A DNA stretch of 64,000 nt from Marinomonas alcarazii. Lineage in GTDB: Bacteria > Pseudomonadota > Gammaproteobacteria > Pseudomonadales > Marinomonadaceae. A program made the translations under genes and the position numbers. Below, piece by piece: positions 57,352-64,000 of the stretch (its first letter is position 1; every line of letters begins with the position of its first letter). The DNA is taken from positions 499,577-563,576 of the forward strand of contig NZ_QKLW01000002.1 of NCBI RefSeq assembly GCF_003208215.1, written 5' to 3'. The notes beneath the pieces were generated by a model. That model was not told where the DNA came from, made no database searches, and saw only the letters and a list, made by a program, of their open reading frames with translations.

Positions 57352-58074
57352 TGCTTTATTAATAGAAGAGGGATAAATAAACCCGTTTGTCGTTAAAATG
57401 CAATTAACACCAGGACTTAACATTAAGTCATATTTAGGAATATTATTGTCTTCACAATAACTGTCATCAAGCTCTTTAATTACATTCTTGGAAGCTAATT
57501 CAGGAATTTTACGACATTCGTCAGCAATAACATTAGAGATGTTATAAATAAATTTAAAAATATCAAACCCTAACTCAATGACTTCATCATCACATTTCAA
57601 TAGCAATGGTGTGCAATATGCTTTTGGGTCATTTAAAACATCAACACAATCACAGATGTCTAAAATAGAATCAAACTCTTTTTTTATGAATTTCTGCTTA
57701 TCTTTATACCTACCATGACTCTCTGGAACAGTGTTTTTACTTACGAAATTACTTGCGGATTCAGCCCAAACTCTCATTGGGATAATCATTTGCTCTAGAT
57801 GATACGGAGAAACATTATGTTCCAAATTAACGTAGATTCTAAGTTCATCTATATCATCTACATGATGAATGTAATTCCTTAAGATTCTTAACACTTTAAA
57901 TTCTGGATAGTTAGCTAACTTAATATCAAACTTGTCTTTCATTTTATCTGCTAATGAATGTAAGTTATTAAGGTACGAGAAAAGAGTATTAATATCCCTT
58001 AATTCTGACTCTCTAATATCTACAATTTTATTCTGGCTATGAAAATACATATCCACAAACTTAAAACTTTCCAT
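57346..58074 (-). CDS. Cassette-encoded protein, 242 aa, unknown
   Basis: ATG 58074, behind GGGAG, is chosen; the frame extends 12 codons into the attC. The protein is helical and AT-rich in coding, with no signal or membrane segment: SELRDINTLFSYLNNLHSLADKMKDKFD and FKVLRILRNYIHHVDDIDEL suggest a HEPN- or Cthe-like helical bundle; the RNYIHH stretch recalls the RxxxxH motif of HEPN nucleases, though with R-N-Y-I-H-H spacing (Rx3H) this is uncertain. It sits as a single-gene cassette between two attC sites. Confidence 0.7.
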   Translation of the reverse strand: MESFKFVDMYFHSQNKIVDIRESELRDINTLFSYLNNLHSLADKMKDKFDIKLANYPEFKVLRILRNYIHHVDDIDELRIYVNLEHNVSPYHLEQMIIPMRVWAESASNFVSKNTVPESHGRYKDKQKFIKKEFDSILDICDCVDVLNDPKAYCTPLLLKCDDEVIELGFDIFKFIYNISNVIADECRKIPELASKNVIKELDDSYCEDNNIPKYDLMLSPGVNCILTTNGFIYPSSINKAI

Positions 58075-58096
58075 ATAACTCCCAATGACAATTGCA

Positions 58097-58197
58097 ATAT
58101 AACGCCGCATTAAGCGGTGAGTAATAGTCTGCTAAAATGTGAAGCGAAGCGGAACCGAGCAAACAGTTACGAATCCAACTTGAATGCCTTGTTATGC
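58097..58197 (-). repeat. attC site of the two-gene cassette
   Basis: On the minus strand GCATAACAAGGCATTCAAG pairs with CTTAATGCGGCGTTATAT across about 100 bp. Only 2-3 bp separate it from the stop codon at 58200. Confidence 0.87.
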
Positions 58198-58199
58198 TC

Positions 58200-58676
58200 C
58201 TATCTGATCTTGCACCAAGCTTGCTTCGTTTCAACCATTGAAATAACTCCGCCCGTTTGCCAAAATTCAGTTAATTTTAGTAACGCGCCTTTTGTTTTAG
58301 GTGATAAATCGATTTGCGCAGATACAAAGCGAGTTGCGTTTTCGTGCTCCCACTTTTCAGCATAAGACTTAGCTTTAAATGTGAGAAAAAACCTTTGAGA
58401 ATTACCAAAATCTTTTTTTGATGTGTAGACATTTGAATACGAAGGGTTTAACTCATCATGGAACTCACTAAGTTCTTCACTTTTAATTATTAATGATTTC
58501 TTGTGTTTATTCCATTTTACGTAAGACTGAGGGATTCGATCTTTTCCTAAAGAATAACCAATAACATCAACTGTATCGCAAACCAAATCAAAGCTATCTG
58601 GTACTACATTTGATTCAGCAGCCATGCTTGAAGTACAAAAAAGTATGGCTGAAAAGATTACAGGGTATTTATTCAT
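58200..58676 (-). CDS. Secreted cassette protein, unknown
   Basis: The 158-residue product has a signal peptide (VIFSAILFCTSSMA) and a mature domain with two cysteines (VCDTVD and AWCKIR, likely disulfide-bonded). It contains WNKHKKSLIIKSEEL and RFFLTFKAKSYAEKW, mixed alpha-beta. No family is recognised. Its ATG lies one base after the stop of the upstream transglutaminase-like gene, so both are in one cassette and translationally coupled. Confidence 0.75.
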   Translation of the reverse strand: MNKYPVIFSAILFCTSSMAAESNVVPDSFDLVCDTVDVIGYSLGKDRIPQSYVKWNKHKKSLIIKSEELSEFHDELNPSYSNVYTSKKDFGNSQRFFLTFKAKSYAEKWEHENATRFVSAQIDLSPKTKGALLKLTEFWQTGGVISMVETKQAWCKIR

Positions 58677-58677
58677 T

Positions 58678-59091
58678 CTATTTCTCGTTTAATAAGTAAT
58701 TTAAGTTAACTAGCAATGTATTTTTATACGTATCGTTTGTGCCGTCATACTCTTTAAAAGCAGTATTAATATCAATTTTTTGAATTATCTTAAATTTATT
58801 GCTGAGTGGGTGATTAACGACCGAATATACTGGGCTAGATATACCCTCAAATTGTTCGATTGTAATATCAATTACTGAATCGTTGACTTCAATCCAATGA
58901 TGAGAGTCACCATCTAAACTTTCACCTTTAACATAAAAGATATTGGAATTTGGAATAGCTTCTTTTATAGCCTTCCCAAGAAACACAGATGCGCCTTCAC
59001 AACAATTTTTTGGGAAACCAGAAAACCAAGGTAAATCTATTTCATCTTTATATTGGCAAAAAAAACTATAGATTTTTTCAGCTAATATCAT
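58678..59091 (-). CDS. Transglutaminase-like cassette protein
   Basis: ATG 59091, behind AGAAGG, is preferred to an ATG at 59112 that touches the cassette junction. The 137-residue protein has Cys in NCCEGASVFLGKAI (about residue 29-30), His in DSHHWIEVND (about 62-63) and Asp in SVIDITIEQF, in the order and spacing of the Cys-His-Asp triad of transglutaminase/papain-like folds. It could be a protease, amidase or transferase. It has no signal peptide, unlike its partner. Confidence 0.72.
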   Translation of the reverse strand: MILAEKIYSFFCQYKDEIDLPWFSGFPKNCCEGASVFLGKAIKEAIPNSNIFYVKGESLDGDSHHWIEVNDSVIDITIEQFEGISSPVYSVVNHPLSNKFKIIQKIDINTAFKEYDGTNDTYKNTLLVNLNYLLNEK

Positions 59092-59108
59092 AACAACACC
59101 TTCTAGGG

Positions 59109-59165
59109 ACATAACAATTAAGGGTTATACAGCAGCATAGCTGCGGCTATAAACCACTGTTGAAC
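59109..59165 (-). repeat. attC site adjoining the IS91-like element (copy A)
   Basis: On the minus strand the 57-bp site runs from the core GTTCAAC to GTTATGT. GGTTTATAGCCGCAGC and GCTGCTGTATAACC form the inner stem. It differs from the site at 63463-63519 by only a few bases. Confidence 0.85.
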
Positions 59166-59399
59166 GGCTGCGTTGTCTATATAGGGGATTTGCTTTTTTC
59201 ATGGTAGGGCTTCCCTGTTATCTAACTCGCTAAATACCAACGTCTGTCTGGACTATACCGCTTCAGATGGTCTTTGATCGCCGTTATATTGGTTCTTCAT
59301 TTGCTCTTTTGTAGCGCGATTTGACCCGCGAGGCAAGCGATTCCCTCAGGCCTTATGACCTGATCTGTTTTTATACCCTTATCTCACTAAATGCTAACG

Positions 59400-60533
59400 C
59401 TAACTGCCATTGTCCCATGGCAGTATGATGCGAAGCCGCTCTGTCACTTTACTCCCAGAGACATCGCCAAGATAAGTAACCGTACGTTCTCCACAAGCAG
59501 GACACGAACAACCTGATTCAGCAACCTTCTCACTGTCTTCCTTGGTTCGTGGCTCGTACATGTCTAATTGCTTGTCTAGCCGCCTCTTCACTTTCGCTCT
59601 TATTGCATTGGACAAACAGCCATAATGCCGGATGCGCATAAAGCCCCTTGGTAATACATGGAGTAAAAAGCGCCTTACCAGTTCTTGTGGCGTGAGTGTT
59701 AAAAGCGACTGCTTGCCGGAACGATAGTCTCGATATTGAAGGCTGATTTTATTGTTATTCCACACTTGGAAACGATTGTTAGATAAGGCAATACGGTGGC
59801 TGTAACGCGCTAAGTAACTGACTAATGATGAGCGATACTCAAGCGCTGATTTACAATAGACCACCCAAGGCTTTTGCATCAAAACATTCAGTAGCCGACT
59901 CACTTCCGTTTGGGATGACGCTGGCAGTAACCCTTCGCTAAAAGCGGCTCTTAGTTGACTGACCATGGCACCTCTAAAACGATTTGATAACAGTTTCACC
60001 GGAAGAAAATAATTTTTCCTCAGACTATGCCAGCCTTGATCTCTATATACGCCAGAAGGAACCAAGGCATGGAGGTGAACATGACGCACCAATGTTTGGC
60101 CCCATGTGTGTAAGACCGCTGTCATACCTGCCCGTCCTTTGTGTTTTCGTTGGCTTAACTCATTCAGCGCTCGCCAGGCAGCATGAAACAAGGCGTCATA
60201 AATGACTCGATCGTGTTTGGCTATCCAAGCGTTTAGCTCATGAGGCAACGTAAAAACCAAGTGAAAATATGGCACTGGCAAACATCGTTCTTCCTGCCTC
60301 AATAGCCATTGTTCGCTTGCCTTTTTTTGGCACTGGGGGCAATGCCTATCTCGACAGCTATGATGCCAAAACCAATGATGACCACAGCCATGACATTGAT
60401 ACTTTCCTGTCCCCATTCGCACGGTTCGACAGTCTTCTATATGATGTAGAACCTGCCATTGTCTAGCATTGGCGTATATCTGTTGTTGTTCGTGACAGTA
60501 ATGAATCACGCTCGCTAGGCTTATCCCATTCAT
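59400..60533 (-). CDS. IS91-family HUH transposase
   Basis: ATG 60533 overlaps the recombinase stop as ATGA, and is chosen over a longer frame. The 377-residue protein has the N-terminal zinc-binding cluster CHGCGHHWFWHHSC and RHCPQC (about residues 42-66), the HUH motif HVHLHALVPSG (about 150), and the tyrosine segment SYLARYSHRIALSNNR (about 233-248). It should start rolling-circle replication at the element end by nicking with tyrosine. It has all hallmarks and no stop, so may be active. Confidence 0.93.
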   Translation of the reverse strand: MNGISLASVIHYCHEQQQIYANARQWQVLHHIEDCRTVRMGTGKYQCHGCGHHWFWHHSCRDRHCPQCQKKASEQWLLRQEERCLPVPYFHLVFTLPHELNAWIAKHDRVIYDALFHAAWRALNELSQRKHKGRAGMTAVLHTWGQTLVRHVHLHALVPSGVYRDQGWHSLRKNYFLPVKLLSNRFRGAMVSQLRAAFSEGLLPASSQTEVSRLLNVLMQKPWVVYCKSALEYRSSLVSYLARYSHRIALSNNRFQVWNNNKISLQYRDYRSGKQSLLTLTPQELVRRFLLHVLPRGFMRIRHYGCLSNAIRAKVKRRLDKQLDMYEPRTKEDSEKVAESGCSCPACGERTVTYLGDVSGSKVTERLRIILPWDNGS

Positions 60534-61381
60534 GACGGCCACCAGTCGGATGGCAATAAATCTTCGCTTTCCCGTCTCTTTAAATCCATCATCGCGACCC
60601 ATTGCAGATAACGAAACGTGGTTTGTATCTGCTTATGGCCTAATAAGGCTTGCAGCCGTGGTAAAGGCATTCCAGCTAACAGTTGATGACAAGCAAACGC
60701 ATGGCGCAGGCTATGAAAACGAATGCATTTTTGAATCCCTGCTCGTTTCGCGGCTTCTTTCGTTTCCAATCTCAGGTATTTACTATGAAGAGGACGGTGC
60801 TTATCCAATCCATAAACCACCACATCGCAAGGTTGGTATCGTTGCCAATAGGCACCTAACACCTGTTGTAAGCTTTGCGGAAACAGAACATAGCGATCCT
60901 GCTGCCCCTTCCCTTGCCTCACTTTGATGCAGTGATGCGTAAGGTCTAAATCATTGACTCGCAGCGCATTAATCTCACTGATTCTCATGCCTGTTGTATA
61001 AGCCAACACCATGGCGACATACACTTTTGGATGCTGACAGCATCTAATCATCGCTTGCACTTCATCTGGATAGAGCAAGTCTGGAATTTTCTGAGATTTA
61101 TTAGGGTGAGGAAGCGATACCGATGGCATCGTTTTATTCGCGACTTTTCGGTATAGAAAGTTCAGAGCATGTAACGCTTGACGGCAACTTGACCAGCTCC
61201 ATCCTCGTTCTCTTATTAGATACAGCAAATATTGCTGGATATCGTTTTGATTGAGTTGATCGGGCGGCACACGAAAATACCAAGCCACTTCCGTCAATTG
61301 ATATAAATAAGCTCTTTGCGTAGACACAGAAAAACCTTCTAGGGTCATCCTGTCTATGACTTGCTGGCGTAATGGGGTCAT
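60530..61381 (-). CDS. Tyrosine recombinase of the IS91-like element
   Basis: ATG 61381, with GGAGGATT ahead, gives a 283-residue protein. The SAM-like N-terminal domain (about 1-90) is followed by the catalytic domain with Arg in TTGMRISEINAL (about residue 141), Lys in RQGKGQQDRYVL, HSLRHAFACH (about 234), and LGHKQIQTTFRYLQ with His and Tyr (about 254-266). It lacks the extra helix insertion that marks integron IntI, and instead matches recombinases accompanying many IS91-group elements. The product may aid resolution or integration. Confidence 0.88.
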   Translation of the reverse strand: MTPLRQQVIDRMTLEGFSVSTQRAYLYQLTEVAWYFRVPPDQLNQNDIQQYLLYLIRERGWSWSSCRQALHALNFLYRKVANKTMPSVSLPHPNKSQKIPDLLYPDEVQAMIRCCQHPKVYVAMVLAYTTGMRISEINALRVNDLDLTHHCIKVRQGKGQQDRYVLFPQSLQQVLGAYWQRYQPCDVVVYGLDKHRPLHSKYLRLETKEAAKRAGIQKCIRFHSLRHAFACHQLLAGMPLPRLQALLGHKQIQTTFRYLQWVAMMDLKRRESEDLLPSDWWPS

Positions 61382-61470
61382 AACTAATCCTCCATTGTTA
61401 ATTGGAAGATTAAGTTTGGTTCTAAATGAGGAAATTAGGGAAACTGAGAAAAGACCCGCGAAGCGGCTTA

Positions 61471-61574
61471 GTTCAACGCCCAACTAACCGGTGAGGCTTG
61501 CTGGCGCGTTGTTTTGCGTGTTTTTGCAAAACGCGTGACCGAAAACCGAATCCGCGTTGAGTTGTTTGTTAGCA
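61471..61574 (-). repeat. attC site of the 366-aa cassette
   Basis: On the minus strand TGCTAACAAACAACTCAACG pairs with GGTTAGTTGGGCGTTGAAC over about 104 bp, with a central hairpin GCGTTTTGCAAAAACACGC. The end core GTTGAAC fits the GTTRRRY consensus exactly. Confidence 0.88.
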
Positions 61575-61597
61575 CAACAAGCTGCCAAGGCTGGCGA

Positions 61598-62698
61598 TCA
61601 TAAAGTATGTAATTTTGAACCAAACATCAGCACAATTTCTTTGAAATTTCCGCGACTAATAGAACCTCTAACCTCTTTTAGCACTTCATCAACTACAATA
61701 GCCTCATTTTGATATGTATATTCAGATTGCACTACTACCAGCAACAAACGTTCATCATCGTAATTCTTGTTATGCTTCTTTTCAATTGAAAGGATTATAC
61801 GCCCTGCTAATGAGTCAATCTCTTTCTTTAAGTGCGCTAACACTTTTAAAGGTAAAACACTAACTCCATTACTTTGAGTTGCGGATAGGTATAAGTAGTC
61901 ATGTTTGGGAGCACCCAATGTAATTTCAATGATTAACTCTTCTTCATTATCAACAATCTTGGCGTCATAATTTTCGTCTTGAACACCTAATTTTATATAA
62001 GCCTCTTCTGATATTTTTCTAGCCCTAATAAATTCCAATAATGGAATGAACTCTTCTCTCAAATACTTGTTACTCCGAAATTTATTAGAAAAGTAACCAT
62101 CTGGCGCAAAACGATAAATCAGGTCATCTGTTGAATTTAAAGCCATATGTTCATTAATAATGCTTGCAAATTCTGATACTTTAACTGGTTCATCAAATGC
62201 CGACATATCAAAGTCACTCTTATTATATGACTTAGTCTTTGGAGGGTTGTATTTTAAGTTGACCTCCATTTCAAATGATACAACCAAATCAATGTAGATC
62301 TTAATCAAATCCGGAGTCAAGCTGTTATTAAAGCCTTCCCTATGATTATTCAAAAAGCATTCGCCTTCAAAATAAAAATACTTCTTAAATATAACCATCA
62401 ACTTATTTATCAAAATATCACTAAGTTCATCCCTTCTGTCAGGGCTCTCTTGAATAAAACTGAATCCCCATAAAAAGAAATCTTCAATATGAATAACTTC
62501 GTGTTCGTAAACATAAACTTTTACGTCAAAGTTTTTATTAAATTCACTCAAAAAATTATTGATTTCGTTGTTGAACAGGCGGTATTTTTTCCACCCTAAA
62601 ATACAATATGGTGAGCCTTGTAAAAACGGAAAAAATGAATGTGACTGCTTTTCTTCTTTTTGATCAATTTCATTCTTAAGTTTGCTAACATCAAACAT
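61598..62698 (-). CDS. Cassette-encoded 366-aa protein, unknown
   Basis: The AT-rich gene encodes a soluble protein with no signal peptide. It begins with a charged stretch (SKLKNEIDQKEEKQSHSFF), has aromatic-rich segments (FFLWGFSFIQESPDRRDELSD, KYFYFEGECF) and ends EIVLMFGSKLHTL. No motif is recognised. Its length is large for a cassette protein. It ends 24 bp before its attC. Confidence 0.7.
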   Translation of the reverse strand: MFDVSKLKNEIDQKEEKQSHSFFPFLQGSPYCILGWKKYRLFNNEINNFLSEFNKNFDVKVYVYEHEVIHIEDFFLWGFSFIQESPDRRDELSDILINKLMVIFKKYFYFEGECFLNNHREGFNNSLTPDLIKIYIDLVVSFEMEVNLKYNPPKTKSYNKSDFDMSAFDEPVKVSEFASIINEHMALNSTDDLIYRFAPDGYFSNKFRSNKYLREEFIPLLEFIRARKISEEAYIKLGVQDENYDAKIVDNEEELIIEITLGAPKHDYLYLSATQSNGVSVLPLKVLAHLKKEIDSLAGRIILSIEKKHNKNYDDERLLLVVVQSEYTYQNEAIVVDEVLKEVRGSISRGNFKEIVLMFGSKLHTL

Positions 62699-62753
62699 TT
62701 ATTCACTCCATGATTGCGATTTTTTATCTTAGTGTGCCTATATCTCAAGGTAG

Positions 62754-62801
62754 CGCTAACGCCTCCAACACGCGCTCGTCGCGTGCTTGGCCTTGTTAAC
62801 T
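62754..62801 (-). repeat. Short attC site of the SUFU cassette
   Basis: On the minus strand AGTTAACAAGGCCAAGCACG and CGTGTTGGAGGCGTTAGCG pair tightly (CACGCG stem). At about 48 bp it is shorter than usual attC sites. The first core overlaps the SUFU stop codon. Confidence 0.85.
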
Positions 62802-63446
62802 CTTTCTCAACAAATCAGTTATCAATAATGGGTTTAGTGCTCTAGCACTATCAATCAATTGTCGCGCTTCAGAAGCGCCATCTTTGATTGCTTGCAACTC
62901 TTTATCAGTTATCCCATAGATCTGTAAAAACTGAACCTTCCCATTTGGGGTATTAATCTCACCCATTTCTGGATCTAGAGTAAACGCTAGACCAGTAATA
63001 TCTGTCTCTGTATCTAAGCGAATAGGTCCATTAGCTGGCATGTAGTGATATGGCTCAAACCATTTCCCCGATTTGAACACGTAACGAGCAATATTTTGCA
63101 GCAAGCCATATACCCACTTCGGGTACTCTTCATCCAAGTAAAACGGTTTGATTCTGAAAGTCAGCTCGAAACCCCATTTACTAAACTCTTCTGCACAATT
63201 TTCCTCATCATAGTAAAGGTTAGAGAACCCATATGTTACGAAGTGGTAGTACAACTCACCATTGTAATAAGCCTTATAAAAACTGATACCGTCGATTGGA
63301 TCATTACCACCAACTGCGTAGTGGGGTGTGGCTGCCCAATGCTTGGGCTCTTGGCCCGGATATAGTTTCTCTGCAGCCTCATCTATTGCAGACCATCCTG
63401 GAGTGTCATCCGTAGTAAACTTTCTTTTATATTCTTCGAGATCCAT
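62796..63446 (-). CDS. SUFU (suppressor of fused)-domain cassette protein
   Basis: The 216-residue protein has the bacterial SUFU-domain pattern: GWSAIDEAAEKLYPGQEPKHW (about residues 18-38, shortened here), ISFYKAYYNGELYYHFVTYGFSNLY (about 54-78), GFELTFRIKP and a C-terminal DKELQAIKDG. In bacteria this domain is common among immunity proteins to contact or secreted toxins, but no toxin gene adjoins it. It stands as a cassette between two attC sites. Confidence 0.87.
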   Translation of the reverse strand: MDLEEYKRKFTTDDTPGWSAIDEAAEKLYPGQEPKHWAATPHYAVGGNDPIDGISFYKAYYNGELYYHFVTYGFSNLYYDEENCAEEFSKWGFELTFRIKPFYLDEEYPKWVYGLLQNIARYVFKSGKWFEPYHYMPANGPIRLDTETDITGLAFTLDPEMGEINTPNGKVQFLQIYGITDKELQAIKDGASEARQLIDSARALNPLLITDLLRKS

Positions 63447-63462
63447 CGATCATCCTTGGATG

Positions 63463-63519
63463 AGTTAACAATTAAGGGTTATACGGCAGCGTAGCTGCGG
63501 CTATAACCCACTGTTGAAC
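63463..63519 (-). repeat. attC site adjoining the IS91-like element (copy B)
   Basis: A 57-bp site from GTTCAAC to GTTAACT on the minus strand, with stem GGGTTATAGCCGCAGC/GCTGCCGTATAACCC. It differs from 59109-59165 by a few bases, two of them compensatory in the stem. Confidence 0.85.
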
Positions 63520-64000
63520 GGCTGCGTTGTCTATATAGGGGATTTGCTTTTTTCATGGTAGGACTTCCCTGTTAGATAACTCGCTAAATACCAACGTCTG
63601 TCTGGACTATGCCGCTTCAGATGGTCTTTGATCGCCGTTATATTGGTTCTTCATTTGCTCTTTTGTAGCGCGATTTGACCCGCGAGGCAAGCGATTCCCT
63701 CAGGCCTTATGACCTGATCTGTTTTTATACCCTGATCTCACTAAGTGCTAACGCTAACTGCCATTGTCCCATGGCAGTATGATGCGAAGCCGCTCTGTCA
63801 CTTTACTCCCAGAGACATCGCCAAGATAAGTAACCGTACGTTCTCCACAAGCAGGACACGAACAACCTGATTCAGCTACCTTCTCACTGTCTTCCTTGGT
63901 TCGTGGCTCGTACATGTCTAATTGCTTGTCTACCCGCCTCTTTACTTTCGCTCTTATTGCATTGGACAAACAGCCATAATGCCGGATGCGCATAAAACCC
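63520..64000 (-). mobile_element. IS91-like element, copy B (cut by window edge)
   Basis: Positions 63520-64000 align without gaps to 59166-59646 of copy A, with differences such as GGGCTT/GGACTT, CTTATC/CTGATC and AAATGC/AAGTGC. The region 63520-63753 is its non-coding end. Confidence 0.9.
63754..64000 (-). CDS. IS91-family transposase, C-terminal end (partial)
   Basis: The open minus-strand frame encodes the last 81 or so residues of a transposase almost identical to the copy A protein, including CPACGERTVTYLGDVSG near the end, a CxxC zinc pair. It differs at one or two residues (RRVDKQ versus RRLDKQ). The gene continues beyond the right edge. Confidence 0.9.
   Translation of the reverse strand, partial: GFMRIRHYGCLSNAIRAKVKRRVDKQLDMYEPRTKEDSEKVAESGCSCPACGERTVTYLGDVSGSKVTERLRIILPWDNGS

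Larger units (their letters stand above)
59166..61470 (-). mobile_element. IS91-like element with tyrosine recombinase, copy A
   Basis: The element carries a tyrosine recombinase gene and an overlapping HUH transposase gene. Its right end (59166, minus orientation) abuts GTTC of the attC core, matching the GTTC/CTTG target rule of IS91. The left end lies between 61382 and 61470 and is not exactly placed. The 59109-59646 segment matches 63463-64000 without gaps. The 59166-59399 stretch is non-coding and should hold the replication-origin end. Confidence 0.8.
56766..64000 (-). mobile_element. Distal part of a chromosomal integron cassette array
   Basis: All genes here read on the minus strand and are separated by six sites with paired GTTRRRY-like and RYYYAAC-like cores and imperfect palindromes (attC). 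Cassettes carry mostly unknown or secreted proteins. The integron integrase gene is not in the window; cassette orientation places it beyond 64000. Confidence 0.85.

Noticed and set aside
60530..61381. Tyrosine recombinase as the integron integrase IntI
   Set aside because: It lacks the extra segment between the catalytic boxes that marks IntI, overlaps the IS91-like transposase gene, and lies inside the array rather than beside an attI.

Overview
The window reads like a chromosomal segment of a marine gammaproteobacterium of the Oceanospirillales type, most like Marinomonas. The evidence is the housekeeping content: sodium-flagellum MotY, Rnf/Rsx operon next to metG and nth, Cpx system with CpxP, YegQ-YfhL pair, AzlCD. 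Moderate GC and a cassette array with attC sites fit the same lineage. No rRNA or tRNA gene was found. Genus assignment is inference.

Positions 1-17.2 kb are ordinary chromosome: an acyl-CoA dehydrogenase cut by the window edge, a CobW-type GTPase, a DUF481 outer-membrane protein, a TrmH-like methyltransferase, a TraB/GumN protein, a purine permease, the cpxRA-cpxP stress module with a textbook CpxR box, ilvE, a PAS-GGDEF enzyme, and an HxlR regulator divergent from an SDR enzyme and a YdhR-type monooxygenase. From 17.2 to 21.0 kb lies a small accessory island. It carries a Phd/ParE-type toxin-antitoxin pair and two orphan proteins, and is bracketed by inverted copies of a roughly 350-bp interspersed repeat. 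From 21 to 56.7 kb core genes resume: dcd-mrp, metG, rnfABCDGE, nth, an omega-aminotransferase, nucleoside hydrolase-ribokinase, argG, motY, rnt, a DUF748 giant, a TonB siderophore receptor, yegQ-yfhL, trxC, a secreted ParB-like/pyrophosphatase fusion, azlCD with an XRE-cupin regulator, and a periplasmic-sensing diguanylate cyclase. Two arrays of GC-rich hairpin repeats interrupt this part (31.65-32.22 kb and 47.9-48.3 kb).

From 56.7 kb to the right edge the window is the distal end of a chromosomal integron cassette array read on the minus strand. Six attC sites can be recognised by paired simple sites and imperfect palindromes. The cassettes, from the integrase-proximal side (right) to the distal end (left), are: an IS91-like element (cut by the edge), a SUFU-domain protein, an unknown 366-aa protein, a second IS91-like element with a tyrosine recombinase, a two-gene cassette (transglutaminase-like protein plus secreted protein), an unknown 242-aa protein, and finally a dihydrofolate reductase closely resembling the trimethoprim-resistance enzyme DfrA1. 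No intI gene lies in the window; array orientation predicts it beyond the right edge.

The most notable signals are the dfrA1-like gene at the end of a chromosomal array, the IS91-like elements sitting exactly against attC sites in two copies, the secreted ParB-like/pyrophosphatase fusion, and the repeat-bracketed accessory island.
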